Shown one piece after another: positions 1 to 6,830 of a stretch of 64,000 nucleotides of DNA. This DNA is from Saccharibacillus deserti (lineage in GTDB: Bacteria; Bacillota; Bacilli; Paenibacillales; Paenibacillaceae). The number at the start of each line of letters is the position of its first letter. Position 1 is the stretch's first letter. The DNA is taken from the NCBI RefSeq assembly GCF_013618475.1, contig NZ_JABJVN010000006.1:62001-126000 (forward strand), read 5' to 3'. The position numbers and the translations under genes are program-made. The notes beneath the pieces are model-generated. The model ran no database searches, was not told the DNA's origin, and was given only the letters and a program-made list of their open reading frames with translations.

Positions 1-873
1 TTCTGGCTTATGCCGATAGAGCTTGAAAGGTCTTCTCTCTGGTTCTCTTCGTTTGTTTCTCAAGCTGAGCATTCCGTTCTCTAGATTGAGCAAATTTCGC
101 CGGCTGTCCATTCTGTCTGCGGTTTCGGCCTCCAATTCCAGAGCTTTTAGGTAAGCTTCCTCCGTTATCGGTCTCCAAAAGTTTGCTACGTAGCCGTTCA
201 GGATGTCGCGCAGCTTACGCCGGAGCTGGTTATCGCTAAGGGCGTTCCAGACTCCGTCGTCGTATAGGTAGAAGCGGTCCCCCTGTGTGTGCACGAGCTT
301 GAGGCGATGTTCGACGACGTGTCGGGCAAAGGCGTTCGGGTTGAGCCCCGTTGGTCTTCCGCTGTTAGGATTCAAGATGAACCCTACAGTGGAAAGGTTT
401 ACTGAAGGCAGCGGAGCTGCCTTTTTACGGGGAGTAGCAAGAAATTTGGCCGGGCTGTTTGTGATCTGTCCTTTTTCGTTCTTGCGCACATTATTCCGAA
501 AGCAGAGGCCGATCTGCATATCATCGCAGCCTAAAGTCGTGCAGCGCGTACAGCCTTTCGGAGGATTCGCTGTGATCTCGCTTATACGCCGCTCGCTTCC
601 CGCGTCGTGCTTGCCTGAGGCCCGAGAGAAAGCCAGTGCAGCTTGCGGATTACCTGAGGCGGAAAGCAGGGAGATCCATTTGTGCCACCGCTCTTCCGGA
701 AGTCCGCCCTGCTGCTGGATGCTCCAGTCTTTCGCGAAAAGCGAGCAGGAGGATTGCAGGATGCCCAGTTTAGGATCTTCGGCGGGCACTTTCTTACGCC
801 GGTTCTGGTTTCGATCCAAGTAAGCGGGAAGTTCGGCTAAGCCTTTCGTATGAATTGCGGTGGTTTTATCCAT
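1..873 (-). CDS. P4-type phage/plasmid primase-helicase, N-terminal part (partial)
   Basis: The reading frame is open from the left window edge; the C-terminal helicase part lies outside. The proposed start is the ATG at 873-871 (MDKTTAIHTKG), preceded by GGAGG at nine bases, so it has its own ribosome site inside the end of the prim-pol gene and overlaps it by 37 bp. Roughly residues 10-25 (GLAELPAYLD) resemble the linker that follows prim-pol domains in one-piece proteins. A cysteine cluster (GCTRCTTLGC) could bind zinc. The last visible part (FYLYDDGVWNALSDNQLRRK, then NLLNLENGML) matches the D5_N/P4 primase region known to precede SF3 helicases. Role inferred: initiation of replication of an integrated element. 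It is either a genuine split gene or a frameshifted single gene. Confidence 0.72.
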   Translation of the reverse strand, partial: MDKTTAIHTKGLAELPAYLDRNQNRRKKVPAEDPKLGILQSSCSLFAKDWSIQQQGGLPEERWHKWISLLSASGNPQAALAFSRASGKHDAGSERRISEITANPPKGCTRCTTLGCDDMQIGLCFRNNVRKNEKGQITNSPAKFLATPRKKAAPLPSVNLSTVGFILNPNSGRPTGLNPNAFARHVVEHRLKLVHTQGDRFYLYDDGVWNALSDNQLRRKLRDILNGYVANFWRPITEEAYLKALELEAETADRMDSRRNLLNLENGMLSLRNKRREPERRPFKLYRHKPE

Positions 874-1370
874 TCGTAGTAGCCTCCGTTTCTGTGTTTG
901 GAAGGGGGAAGAACGGTGCAGCTGTGCTCTCCCAGTAAGAGAAGTTCTGAGTGTTGGGCTTCCGGATTCGGATCTGAAATCGCGTATTTTTGAACGGCAT
1001 AGTCTTTCGGAGCGGCAAAGAGGTAGCGCATCCCCCCGCCGGGGGTGGAGAACTGCCAGGTGTCGGGCAGTTCTCCTTTGCTGAGCTCTTCTAGCTTCCG
1101 GCGTCCGAAATCCCCATCCAGGTCAATGGCTACGAATCCTTGCTGTTGTCCGAGCGCCATTCCGATGTTGGCCTGGGGCCACTTTCTGAACCACTTCTCG
1201 ATTTCAGCGTCCGAAGGAATGCCGGCGTTTTGCCAGCCTCGGATGAGAGGCCGTTTACCGGGAGAGCGGCAAACTTCGATATGTCTAGCGCTCATGCCGG
1301 CGTGATCAGCAGGGCACATTGGAATAATATGGAACCCTGCGTGAGCGTAATCTTTGGCTTGTTCTATCAT
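837..1370 (-). CDS. Prim-pol domain protein (bifunctional primase/polymerase N-terminal domain)
   Basis: This 177-residue protein has the prim-pol fold signature used by phage and plasmid replication proteins. An early G-W-x-N-A segment (RGWQNAG) is followed by the metal-binding motif FVAIDLDGD, then STPGGGMRYLF in place of the common TPSGG-R/H-LYF. It ends shortly after YYEWIKPP, where relatives usually run on into a linker and helicase. Its ATGA overlaps the stop of the upstream gene at 1367-1370, so the two are translationally coupled, and its own end overlaps the next gene. Synthesis of primers or DNA for an integrative element is inferred. The short length reflects either a split gene or a one-base loss in the A run at 864-867. 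Confidence 0.8.
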   Translation of the reverse strand: MIEQAKDYAHAGFHIIPMCPADHAGMSARHIEVCRSPGKRPLIRGWQNAGIPSDAEIEKWFRKWPQANIGMALGQQQGFVAIDLDGDFGRRKLEELSKGELPDTWQFSTPGGGMRYLFAAPKDYAVQKYAISDPNPEAQHSELLLLGEHSCTVLPPSKHRNGGYYEWIKPPQFIRKA

Positions 1371-1966
1371 TGAGCTTGCAGCCCTGTCTGAAGGTCAGGG
1401 GATTTTTTCAAGCTATACATAACGTTTTCTTCGAGTCCAAAAAGCTCTAGGTTTTGGTGATGTCTGTATCGTTGCTTCACCGCTTCGTCGCCCATAACCG
1501 CAATGTCAGTGAGGTAGTAGAAGTCATCTACACGGCCGATAATGCCCGATTCTTCTAGAAGTCGTTGCTTGATACCCTTACGAATTTTTTTGCGTTGTTT
1601 TTTTGTGAAATCCTTCAAACTAACTGTATACGCAAGGTCTCTCATAGAGAATATCTCAGTCTCGTAGACCACGTTCTCTGAGTCATACAGGCCATAATGG
1701 CTAGCAAAGCTGTTGAAACGAAGACAAGCTTCGACTTGAGCTTCCTCTCTTGCCGTCAAGTTGTCCATATCTTCGAACTTCTGTCCATCAATGCCCGTAA
1801 GCTTAAATTCGAGCGCAAAGCTCAGGTCTACATCGGCTGCCGTTTGTTTCTCGAAACGCTCTCTAGCGGCTACTGCCTGTTCTCTGTAAGCCTCGTTCAT
1901 TTCGTCGCTGAAGCCGCCTCGTTCCACGAATAATTCTTCTTGATCTGGTCCAAGTAAATTTTTCAT
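1367..1966 (-). CDS. Hypothetical phage-type protein upstream of prim-pol
   Basis: I do not recognise the family. The likely start is the ATG at 1966 (MKNLLGPDQEEL), because GGAGG lies eight bases upstream; an ATG five codons earlier overlaps that ribosome site. The protein is about 199 residues, acidic in its first half and Lys/Arg-rich around KDFTKKQRKKIRKGIKQR, with no signal peptide or membrane segment. A segment LSFALEFKLTGIDGQKFEDM and one on a changing set of residues (FYYLTDIAVMGDEAVKQRYR) could be structured. The stop overlaps the prim-pol start, so it probably serves the same replication module. It is the first gene after a 26-bp palindrome and so the first gene of the minus-strand transcript. 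Confidence 0.7.
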   Translation of the reverse strand: MKNLLGPDQEELFVERGGFSDEMNEAYREQAVAARERFEKQTAADVDLSFALEFKLTGIDGQKFEDMDNLTAREEAQVEACLRFNSFASHYGLYDSENVVYETEIFSMRDLAYTVSLKDFTKKQRKKIRKGIKQRLLEESGIIGRVDDFYYLTDIAVMGDEAVKQRYRHHQNLELFGLEENVMYSLKKSPDLQTGLQAQ

Positions 1967-2082
1967 TTTTATTTCCTCCATGTGTTATGAGATAGGGGGG
2001 CGAGAAGGAAAAGCCTCTCGACCACGCCTTCGCTCCTAGACTTAATCCAGAATATCTAAGCCTAAACACTATTTTTTATCGT

Positions 2083-2108
2083 ATGAAAACAATCATGATA
2101 GTTTTCAT
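2083..2108. promoter_or_regulatory. 26-bp near-perfect palindrome, probable repressor operator
   Basis: ATGAAAAC and GTTTTCAT flank a central ATCATGAT, giving dyad symmetry over 26 bases with a single mismatched pair. It lies about 115 bp upstream of the first gene of the minus-strand replication module, where an element would place its control region. The regulator is unknown; the damaged XRE gene at 3.6 kb is a candidate by proximity only. Confidence 0.5.
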
Positions 2109-2183
2109 GGATAGGGGAGCAAGTCCTCGCGGATAGCGTTTTTGATAGAAAAAAAGAAAATTTCATATAATTTTCAGAAAGAA

Positions 2184-2219
2184 AAAACAAGGCATAGATA
2201 GGATTCTATGCCTTGTTTT
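2184..2219. terminator. Bidirectional rho-independent terminator
   Basis: A perfect 15-bp stem (AAAACAAGGCATAGA and its complement) closes a six-base loop, with A and T runs on the two sides. It separates the minus-strand small membrane protein (ending at 2281) from the replication module's control region, and on the minus strand would end transcripts coming from 2281-3451. Confidence 0.85.
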
Positions 2220-2280
2220 ATTAACTTTATGAGGAATATACTGTAATATCATGCTGTCTATTTTTCTTATACTCCTGTAA

Positions 2281-2520
2281 TCAAGAACTTCTACGTTTCG
2301 ATAACGCAATAAATCCGAGAACGATGATAACTATTGTGATCGACCAAACGGGATGGGTTTTGATAAAATCGAGTGATAGCGATACAACAAGATAAGCGAC
2401 TGTAAGGCTACCGGCTGCAGTAGCAAGAATCCCGTAGAGTCCGAAATAAGTGATAGAGAATAAGCGATTTAAAAGAATGAAAAAGACAATCCCTAACACG
2501 ATGGTTGATACAGTTACCAT
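2281..2520 (-). CDS. Small hydrophobic membrane protein, 79 aa
   Basis: I do not recognise the family. Two or three membrane segments are visible: residues about 4-22 (STIVLGIVFFILLNRLF), 28-50 (GLYGILATAAGSLTVAYLVV) and 57-73 (VWSITIVIIVLGFIAL), followed by a positive tail SKRRSS. AGAGGAAG lies upstream of the ATG at suitable spacing. It sits 40 bp downstream of a lipoprotein gene on the same strand and before a strong terminator, so the two are probably co-transcribed. Composition alone allows a superinfection, holin-like or regulatory role, and nothing visible decides between them. Confidence 0.6.
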   Translation of the reverse strand: MVTVSTIVLGIVFFILLNRLFSITYFGLYGILATAAGSLTVAYLVVSLSLDFIKTHPVWSITIVIIVLGFIALSKRRSS

Positions 2521-2560
2521 GTATAAAACTTCCTCTCATGTTTCTTAAGTTTGAATTTAT

Positions 2561-3451
2561 TCAATTCGCAGGCTGCAGAAATTCTTTGTCTACATACTTA
2601 TAAATTTCGACGAGTCCCTGCGATCCGTAGGGAGCGACCAGTTGGTTACCATCGAGCACGATATAAGATTGAGCGCCAGTGGCCAGGTCCTGAGTCATAG
2701 GGTCTACTTTCTCTACGTTTGCAACATCGGTGTAAGAGAACACCCATACGGCTTCGTCGATCAGCGAATCTCCGGCGGCCAGAACCAACTCGTCTACGCC
2801 GTCGCCATCGAAGTCGTGAAGGGCGGCTTGGATCGCATAGCCCGTATTCAGCTCGCCGTAATCGTCGAACGCGCCGGAATCTTCCGCGCCGGAAAGGTCC
2901 AGCGGTCGAGCAATGGAACCGGACGGGAATAGGAGAAGAACTTTCACGCCGTTCGGGCTGTCCTGGCCCAGAATTAGCTCGGCTTCCGTACTACCGAAAC
3001 GAACAGGCATCGAAACATCCGGATCGCCCGTTCGCCATTCTATATTCGGAAGCATACTTCCGTCGGCGGCTCGGATCAGGTCGTCGCTCTGCGGGGCATC
3101 TCCGGCGACTTCGTCTTCATGGTCTTCCATTTCTTGACGGTTCAGTTCTTCGTTCTGAGGAGGCTCTTCCTCTGTTTCGGTTACTGACGAAGCCGCTCCA
3201 CTGTCTTTAATCGGCTCCGTACCTTCCAGCGCGTTTTCTTTCTCTGTGGAGGACGCTGCTTCTTCAGATGCACCAGCTGACTCAGTCGTCGTAGGCTTTT
3301 CGGAATCCGCTTCTTTGAGAGAGCCAGTTCCTTCTTCCATTTCGTTGGTCTTACTTACAGCAGTAGGGGCGCTGTCGACGGGTTCTTCTTTTCCGCAGGC
3401 GGAAACTACTGCCAGAGCGAGCACCGTAGGCAGTAGAAAAAGCTTTTTCAT
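2561..3451 (-). CDS. Putative secreted lipoprotein, 296 aa
   Basis: The N-terminus (MKKLFLLPTVLALAVVSACGK) is a classical lipoprotein signal with lipobox SAC, so the mature protein should be anchored outside the membrane at Cys19. A low-complexity Glu/Ser/Thr-rich spacer follows to about residue 120. The C-terminal half contains ALHDFDGDGVDELVLAAGDSL, a calcium-loop/FG-GAP-like motif, and a folded domain after WRTGDPDVSMP. No catalytic motif is apparent. Domain order suggests a surface protein that presents a small beta domain on a flexible stalk. It probably forms a unit with the small membrane protein downstream. The product family is unknown to me. Confidence 0.72.
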   Translation of the reverse strand: MKKLFLLPTVLALAVVSACGKEEPVDSAPTAVSKTNEMEEGTGSLKEADSEKPTTTESAGASEEAASSTEKENALEGTEPIKDSGAASSVTETEEEPPQNEELNRQEMEDHEDEVAGDAPQSDDLIRAADGSMLPNIEWRTGDPDVSMPVRFGSTEAELILGQDSPNGVKVLLLFPSGSIARPLDLSGAEDSGAFDDYGELNTGYAIQAALHDFDGDGVDELVLAAGDSLIDEAVWVFSYTDVANVEKVDPMTQDLATGAQSYIVLDGNQLVAPYGSQGLVEIYKYVDKEFLQPAN

Positions 3452-3646
3452 TTTGGGTCTTCCCTTCTTGATTGCGAATTTTGATGCTTGGGAACTGGTT
3501 ACAATCTCCTATTTTCCTAACTCGTTAGGTAGGATATGCCTATTATAATAACTTAAAATTACTATAACAACAGTTTTTTGTAGTTTGGAAATCTGGTTTC
3601 CCTTTTCAAATCTTTACTACGCATAGTGGATAAGAGGGGGTGAGAC

Positions 3647-4009
3647 TTGTCGGATTAGCTCAAACTCATCGGGGCACGGATTAAGCAGATTCGTAACGAT
3701 CGGGGACTGTCCCAGGCTGGGTTGGCGGAGCTTGCAGGCATGCAGGATTCCTACATAGGCGGGGTGGAGCGTGGAACCCGAAACATCTCGATCAACTCGC
3801 TGCATAAGATCATGCCGGCGCTGGACGCCGAGCCCATCGACGCATTCAGGTTCGGAGAACTCGAGCATACAGATTGGGAGCTCGAAAAGCAGCAGGTGTT
3901 GGGCATTCACTTGGCGATGCTGCAAGAGCGTAGTTTGTCCGAGGTGAAGCTCGTAGAGCGTATGTCGCGGGACATGTTCCGCACGTATGACGAAGAAGAA
4001 CAAGAATAG
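3647..4009 (+). pseudogene. XRE-family HTH regulator with an in-frame stop near its start
   Basis: A Cro/CI-type helix-turn-helix is clear: LIGARIKQIRNDRGLSQAGL, then AELAGMQDSYIGGVERG, SinR-like, with a C-terminal extension of about 40 residues. The best ribosome site (GAGGGGGTG) precedes a TTG at 3647, but that frame reads TTG TCG GAT TAG before continuing without interruption into the helix-turn-helix. The amber codon at 3656-3658 would leave only three residues. The only in-frame later start is a TTG at 3722, inside the HTH, which would remove helix 1 and part of helix 2. It is either a nonsense-inactivated regulator or one starting at a rare codon such as ATC at 3665. The plus orientation opposes most island genes, as expected for an element repressor. 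Confidence 0.65.
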
Positions 4010-4019
4010 AAAATACGAG

Positions 4020-4056
4020 GCGAGCAGACGGAGTAATGACCGCTGCTCGCTTTTTT
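4020..4056 (+). terminator. Rho-independent terminator after the XRE gene
   Basis: GCGAGCAG and CTGCTCGC pair, with inner CGG/CCG pairs, around a short loop and are followed by six T. It lies 10 bp after the XRE stop codon. Confidence 0.85.
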
Positions 4057-4077
4057 GATCTGCTGCGCTCCATGCTC

Positions 4078-4302
4078 CTACTCGAGCATCTTGCGGAGCA
4101 GGCCTTTCAGCAGTCGACGTTTCTCTCCGCTTCGTCGCGTCGGTACAGCCACGGCTATAGAGAGCGAGAAAGAGCTTTTGTGCTCTTTCTTCTTCTCCAT
4201 ACGAACAAGAACGTTGGATGCGCCCGAGTTCTTTAGTTCGATCTCCTTCCATGTGGCTAACGTCCGTTCGAGCTTGGGAATAAGCATTTCCTCTTCGGGC
4301 AT
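4078..4302 (-). CDS. Small basic protein of unknown function, 74 aa
   Basis: AAAGGAG lies eight bases before the ATG, which supports a real gene. The N-terminus (MPEEEMLIPKLERTLATWKE) is acidic and the C-terminus is strongly basic (PTRRSGEKRRLLKGLLRKML), which would suit a nucleic-acid- or protein-binding role, but I recognise no family. It has no membrane segment or cysteines. It faces the XRE gene and ends just beyond that gene's terminator. It is followed upstream by an 85-bp gap and then the end of a larger minus-strand gene, so it could be transcribed with that gene. Confidence 0.55.
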   Translation of the reverse strand: MPEEEMLIPKLERTLATWKEIELKNSGASNVLVRMEKKKEHKSSFSLSIAVAVPTRRSGEKRRLLKGLLRKMLE

Positions 4303-4387
4303 TTGGCGCTCCTTTCTAATACAAATTTCTATTGGCTAAGATAACTTTCTATCTATGCGAGCGTTCGGGATAAGTCGATGGTACAGG

Positions 4388-5431
4388 TCAAGCCTCCTTT
4401 CTATATCTAGGGTTGATGCTCACGCTTACGTCACTGTATTTCGCGTAGAAGCGCATATCTCTCGTCGCTTGGTTGGCCTGCTGAGTGAAGCTTTCTCTCA
4501 GACTGTCATCCTCGAACTCGAAGAAATCTCTTTTCTTCTGCGTTCCGAACATGGCAATCAGAGCGTAGTGGTAGCTGGCGGGGTTGCAGATGTTGCCGGT
4601 TCCCAGTGGAAGGGCACCGACTATTTCGCCTACCGTAAGCGTATCGGGAAGCGGTTCTTTTCGATCTAGCGAAAGCAGCAGGCACGCGAAAAGGACGTCG
4701 GCATTAGCTTTGCCCGAGATTTGACTGAGGTCGTAGTTCGTGCAGGCAGCGCTCTCCCAATCAAGGTCAGGAAACTCAGGCTCGACTGTCGGCCCCGATC
4801 GCCCAATCACGCGAGAGAGCGTATTACGGTTGCCGTAGGCTTTGAGAAAGCGGCCGAGCTGCAGCGGAGCACGTTCCCCTAGGTTGGTCTGGAGCTTGGG
4901 GAGGAGCTGGCGGAAAAACTCGGTGTATCGCTCCAGGTGACCGTAGTCGTAGTTTTCGGAAACTTCTTTCTCGTCGTGCTCGATTTCCGCCAGCAGATCG
5001 CTCATGGCGCAGAGACGGTGTGTGTCGACGAGCTCGATCGTTCCGGGGCTTAGCAGGTGGCACAAAAAGGCGGCAACGTCGAAGCCGACGCTGCCGCTGT
5101 CTCCAAACTTGTCTTTCCAGAAGTCGAAGATACCGGCCGGATTATCGGGAGGGCTTTCGACAAAATTCGACCAGTTCTGTATAGCGATGATTTCGAGCTT
5201 TTTGTGAGCGTAAGGCTTGTCTCTTCGCTGCCAAGCTCCGCACTGCCAGGAAAGCGTGGACTTCAAGTTGGCAGCGTCTACCGACTTCGGATCGGCAAAG
5301 GCCGTGCGCCATTCGTTCAGGGGTCTTTCGGGAAAGCGGGCGTAGGGGAAAGGCGAAAGCTGTTCGTCGAGTCGCTCCCAGATCAGCCGGGCCAGAAATT
5401 TCTTTTGGTTCTCGTTAAGGGAAAAGGACAT
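4388..5431 (-). CDS. Uncharacterised 347-aa protein in the accessory island
   Basis: A good ribosome site (GAGGAGAG) precedes the ATG, and coding quality is good over the full length. I see no signal peptide, membrane helix or known catalytic motif. Notable stretches are WSNFVESPPDNPAGIFDFWKDKFG, a His/Cys-containing segment (AAFLCHLLSPGTIELVDTHR) and ALPLGTGNICNPASYHYALIAM near residue 290. The conserved-looking sequence and soluble character suggest a cytoplasmic enzyme or binding protein. It shares its orientation with the unknown gene at 5577-6437, separated by 145 bp that hold nothing recognisable. As island cargo next to a restriction-modification gene it could be a defence or element-maintenance gene, but nothing in the sequence proves that. 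Confidence 0.65.
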   Translation of the reverse strand: MSFSLNENQKKFLARLIWERLDEQLSPFPYARFPERPLNEWRTAFADPKSVDAANLKSTLSWQCGAWQRRDKPYAHKKLEIIAIQNWSNFVESPPDNPAGIFDFWKDKFGDSGSVGFDVAAFLCHLLSPGTIELVDTHRLCAMSDLLAEIEHDEKEVSENYDYGHLERYTEFFRQLLPKLQTNLGERAPLQLGRFLKAYGNRNTLSRVIGRSGPTVEPEFPDLDWESAACTNYDLSQISGKANADVLFACLLLSLDRKEPLPDTLTVGEIVGALPLGTGNICNPASYHYALIAMFGTQKKRDFFEFEDDSLRESFTQQANQATRDMRFYAKYSDVSVSINPRYRKEA

Positions 5432-5576
5432 GGGAAACTCTCCTCAATAAATGTATTTTGGAACAGGAACGGAAAACGGGTGGCATGGTGCACGTGGAAT
5501 AGGGACGATTACGGAGTGTTAAGGTGGACGCACGGGTGGTGTAGACGCGGAGGCATGGGCCTAATTGGACGTACGG

Positions 5577-6437
5577 CTATTCGAGAAACGGATCTTCATA
5601 CTGCACGTGGAAAGGAGCGGCGAGTTCGCTGACCCAATGGATCGCGGAGGGAAGGTCGCCGCCTTGGAAGATGGGAGTGTCGTTGAACGCCTCGTCTTCC
5701 CAGAGAAATTCGGCCTGTTCGAGTTCCCGGTTCACTCGGAAGCAGTAGGTGTTGCCGTCGGTGTATTCGTTCGGTCCGTCGATCAAGTTGTTGGTGCGGA
5801 GAACGAGTCGGACCAGGTGAGTGGGTGGGAGCAGAGACAGGGAGAACAGGTCGCTATCGAAGTGGATGTCGCGGGCGTAGGCGGGGAGGAGAGCGGTTAG
5901 CGTGTCGGGTGTAAAGGGGAGGACCGATACCAGCATGAGCCAGATGTTGTCGCCTCCATTTTCGAAGCCGAGGTCGGTTTCGTCTTGCTCGAAGAGTTCT
6001 TTTAGACGCTTTAGGATGAGATCGTTGTCGGTAGGCGCTAGACCGGCTTTTTGGCGCAGCCACTTTTCGATTGTCTCGTCGTGGGAGCCGGCCATTGTGA
6101 AGAAGGTGGTCATGTAAGAGTCGTTGTAGGCGACTCCGATCATGTAGGCCGTGCCGGTCTGATCCGGAAGTTCGATGGCTTGGACGTATTCCGGTGTGCA
6201 GCCGAGAAGTCCGCCGTTTTCGCGGCTGAGGCTGACGAAGGAGAGGTCGTGGAGGTTGTCACCAGGTTCTAGAATGATAATCGGACCGTAGTGATCGAGA
6301 GTAAAGAGAATGTCTTCTTCTGGGCTTTGGTTGGAATAAAGGTGGTTAAAATGGGTTTGGATACGAGGGAGCAGGGTAGGGAAGAGCTCAGTAGTGGAGA
6401 GAGTGAGGATGTCTTGTTGAGTTTGGATAATTTTCAT
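5577..6437 (-). CDS. Uncharacterised 286-aa soluble protein
   Basis: AGGAGG lies about twelve bases before the ATG (MKIIQTQQDILTLS). No family is recognised. The protein is acidic, with hydrophobic beta-strand-like runs (YGPIIILEPGDNLHDLSFVS, TAYMIGVAYNDSYMTTFFTM) and no signal or membrane segment. A helical middle part (TIEKWLRQKAGLAPTDNDLI) is followed by a C-terminal domain ending in HVQYEDPFLE. Its base composition is like the neighbouring island genes and unlike the AT-rich block that begins immediately upstream at about 6.44 kb. It may be transcribed with the downstream 347-aa gene. Confidence 0.62.
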   Translation of the reverse strand: MKIIQTQQDILTLSTTELFPTLLPRIQTHFNHLYSNQSPEEDILFTLDHYGPIIILEPGDNLHDLSFVSLSRENGGLLGCTPEYVQAIELPDQTGTAYMIGVAYNDSYMTTFFTMAGSHDETIEKWLRQKAGLAPTDNDLILKRLKELFEQDETDLGFENGGDNIWLMLVSVLPFTPDTLTALLPAYARDIHFDSDLFSLSLLPPTHLVRLVLRTNNLIDGPNEYTDGNTYCFRVNRELEQAEFLWEDEAFNDTPIFQGGDLPSAIHWVSELAAPFHVQYEDPFLE

Positions 6438-6465
6438 CTAAATTTTAGACCTCCTGTAATAAAAT

Positions 6466-6774
6466 TCACCAAATTATAAACGTTGTATATACAACGTTAT
6501 CTAAAATGGATATATCTAATTCTTTTTTTAATTTAATTTCTTGAAATAAGGCTGAGTCTGTGCAAAGCCTTTCTTTATAGATTGTGTCTTTGCAATGAAT
6601 AGAAGTAACAACCAGCCAGTCATCTTGAATTGAAATTTTAAAATCCAATCTACAAGTTGTTAATTCGTTCACTAAATTCTGTTTAACATATCTTGCTACC
6701 TCATTAATCAATTTGTCGCTCAAAACTGCTTTTACAGCATCTGTAACTTTCATCTTAGAACTAAAACAAAACAT
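6466..6774 (-). CDS. Small AT-rich-island protein, about 102 aa
   Basis: The likely start is the ATG at 6774 (MFCFSSKMKVTDAVKA), because GGAAGGAG precedes it by six bases; an ATG fifteen codons earlier lacks a ribosome site. The product is a soluble alpha/beta-looking protein with a helix VKAVLSDKLINEVARYVKQN, then strands (LDFKISIQDDWLVVTSI), and no known motif. It lies 56 bp downstream of the restriction-modification fusion on the same strand and has the same low-GC composition, so the two likely arrived together. It may be an accessory or immunity protein of that system, by context only. A perfect 20-bp palindrome falls in its last codons. Confidence 0.6.
   Translation of the reverse strand: MFCFSSKMKVTDAVKAVLSDKLINEVARYVKQNLVNELTTCRLDFKISIQDDWLVVTSIHCKDTIYKERLCTDSALFQEIKLKKELDISILDNVVYTTFIIW
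6479..6498. repeat. Perfect 20-bp palindrome at the end of the AT-rich block
   Basis: AACGTTGTATATACAACGTT is a perfect palindrome lying in the last codons of the 102-aa gene, within 40 bp of the change from AT-rich to ordinary composition. It could be a protein-binding dyad or an edge of an inserted segment. No T run follows, so it is not a standard terminator. Confidence 0.5.
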
Positions 6775-6830
6775 AAATAACTCCTTCCAAAATAAAAAGG
6801 CAATTGCATGTAAATGCAACCGCCTTTTGC

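Noticed and set aside
864-867. Interpreting the prim-pol stop simply as a sequencing indel
   Set aside because: Not fully excluded, but the downstream frame has its own ATG with GGAGG at good spacing, so two overlapping genes are annotated instead.
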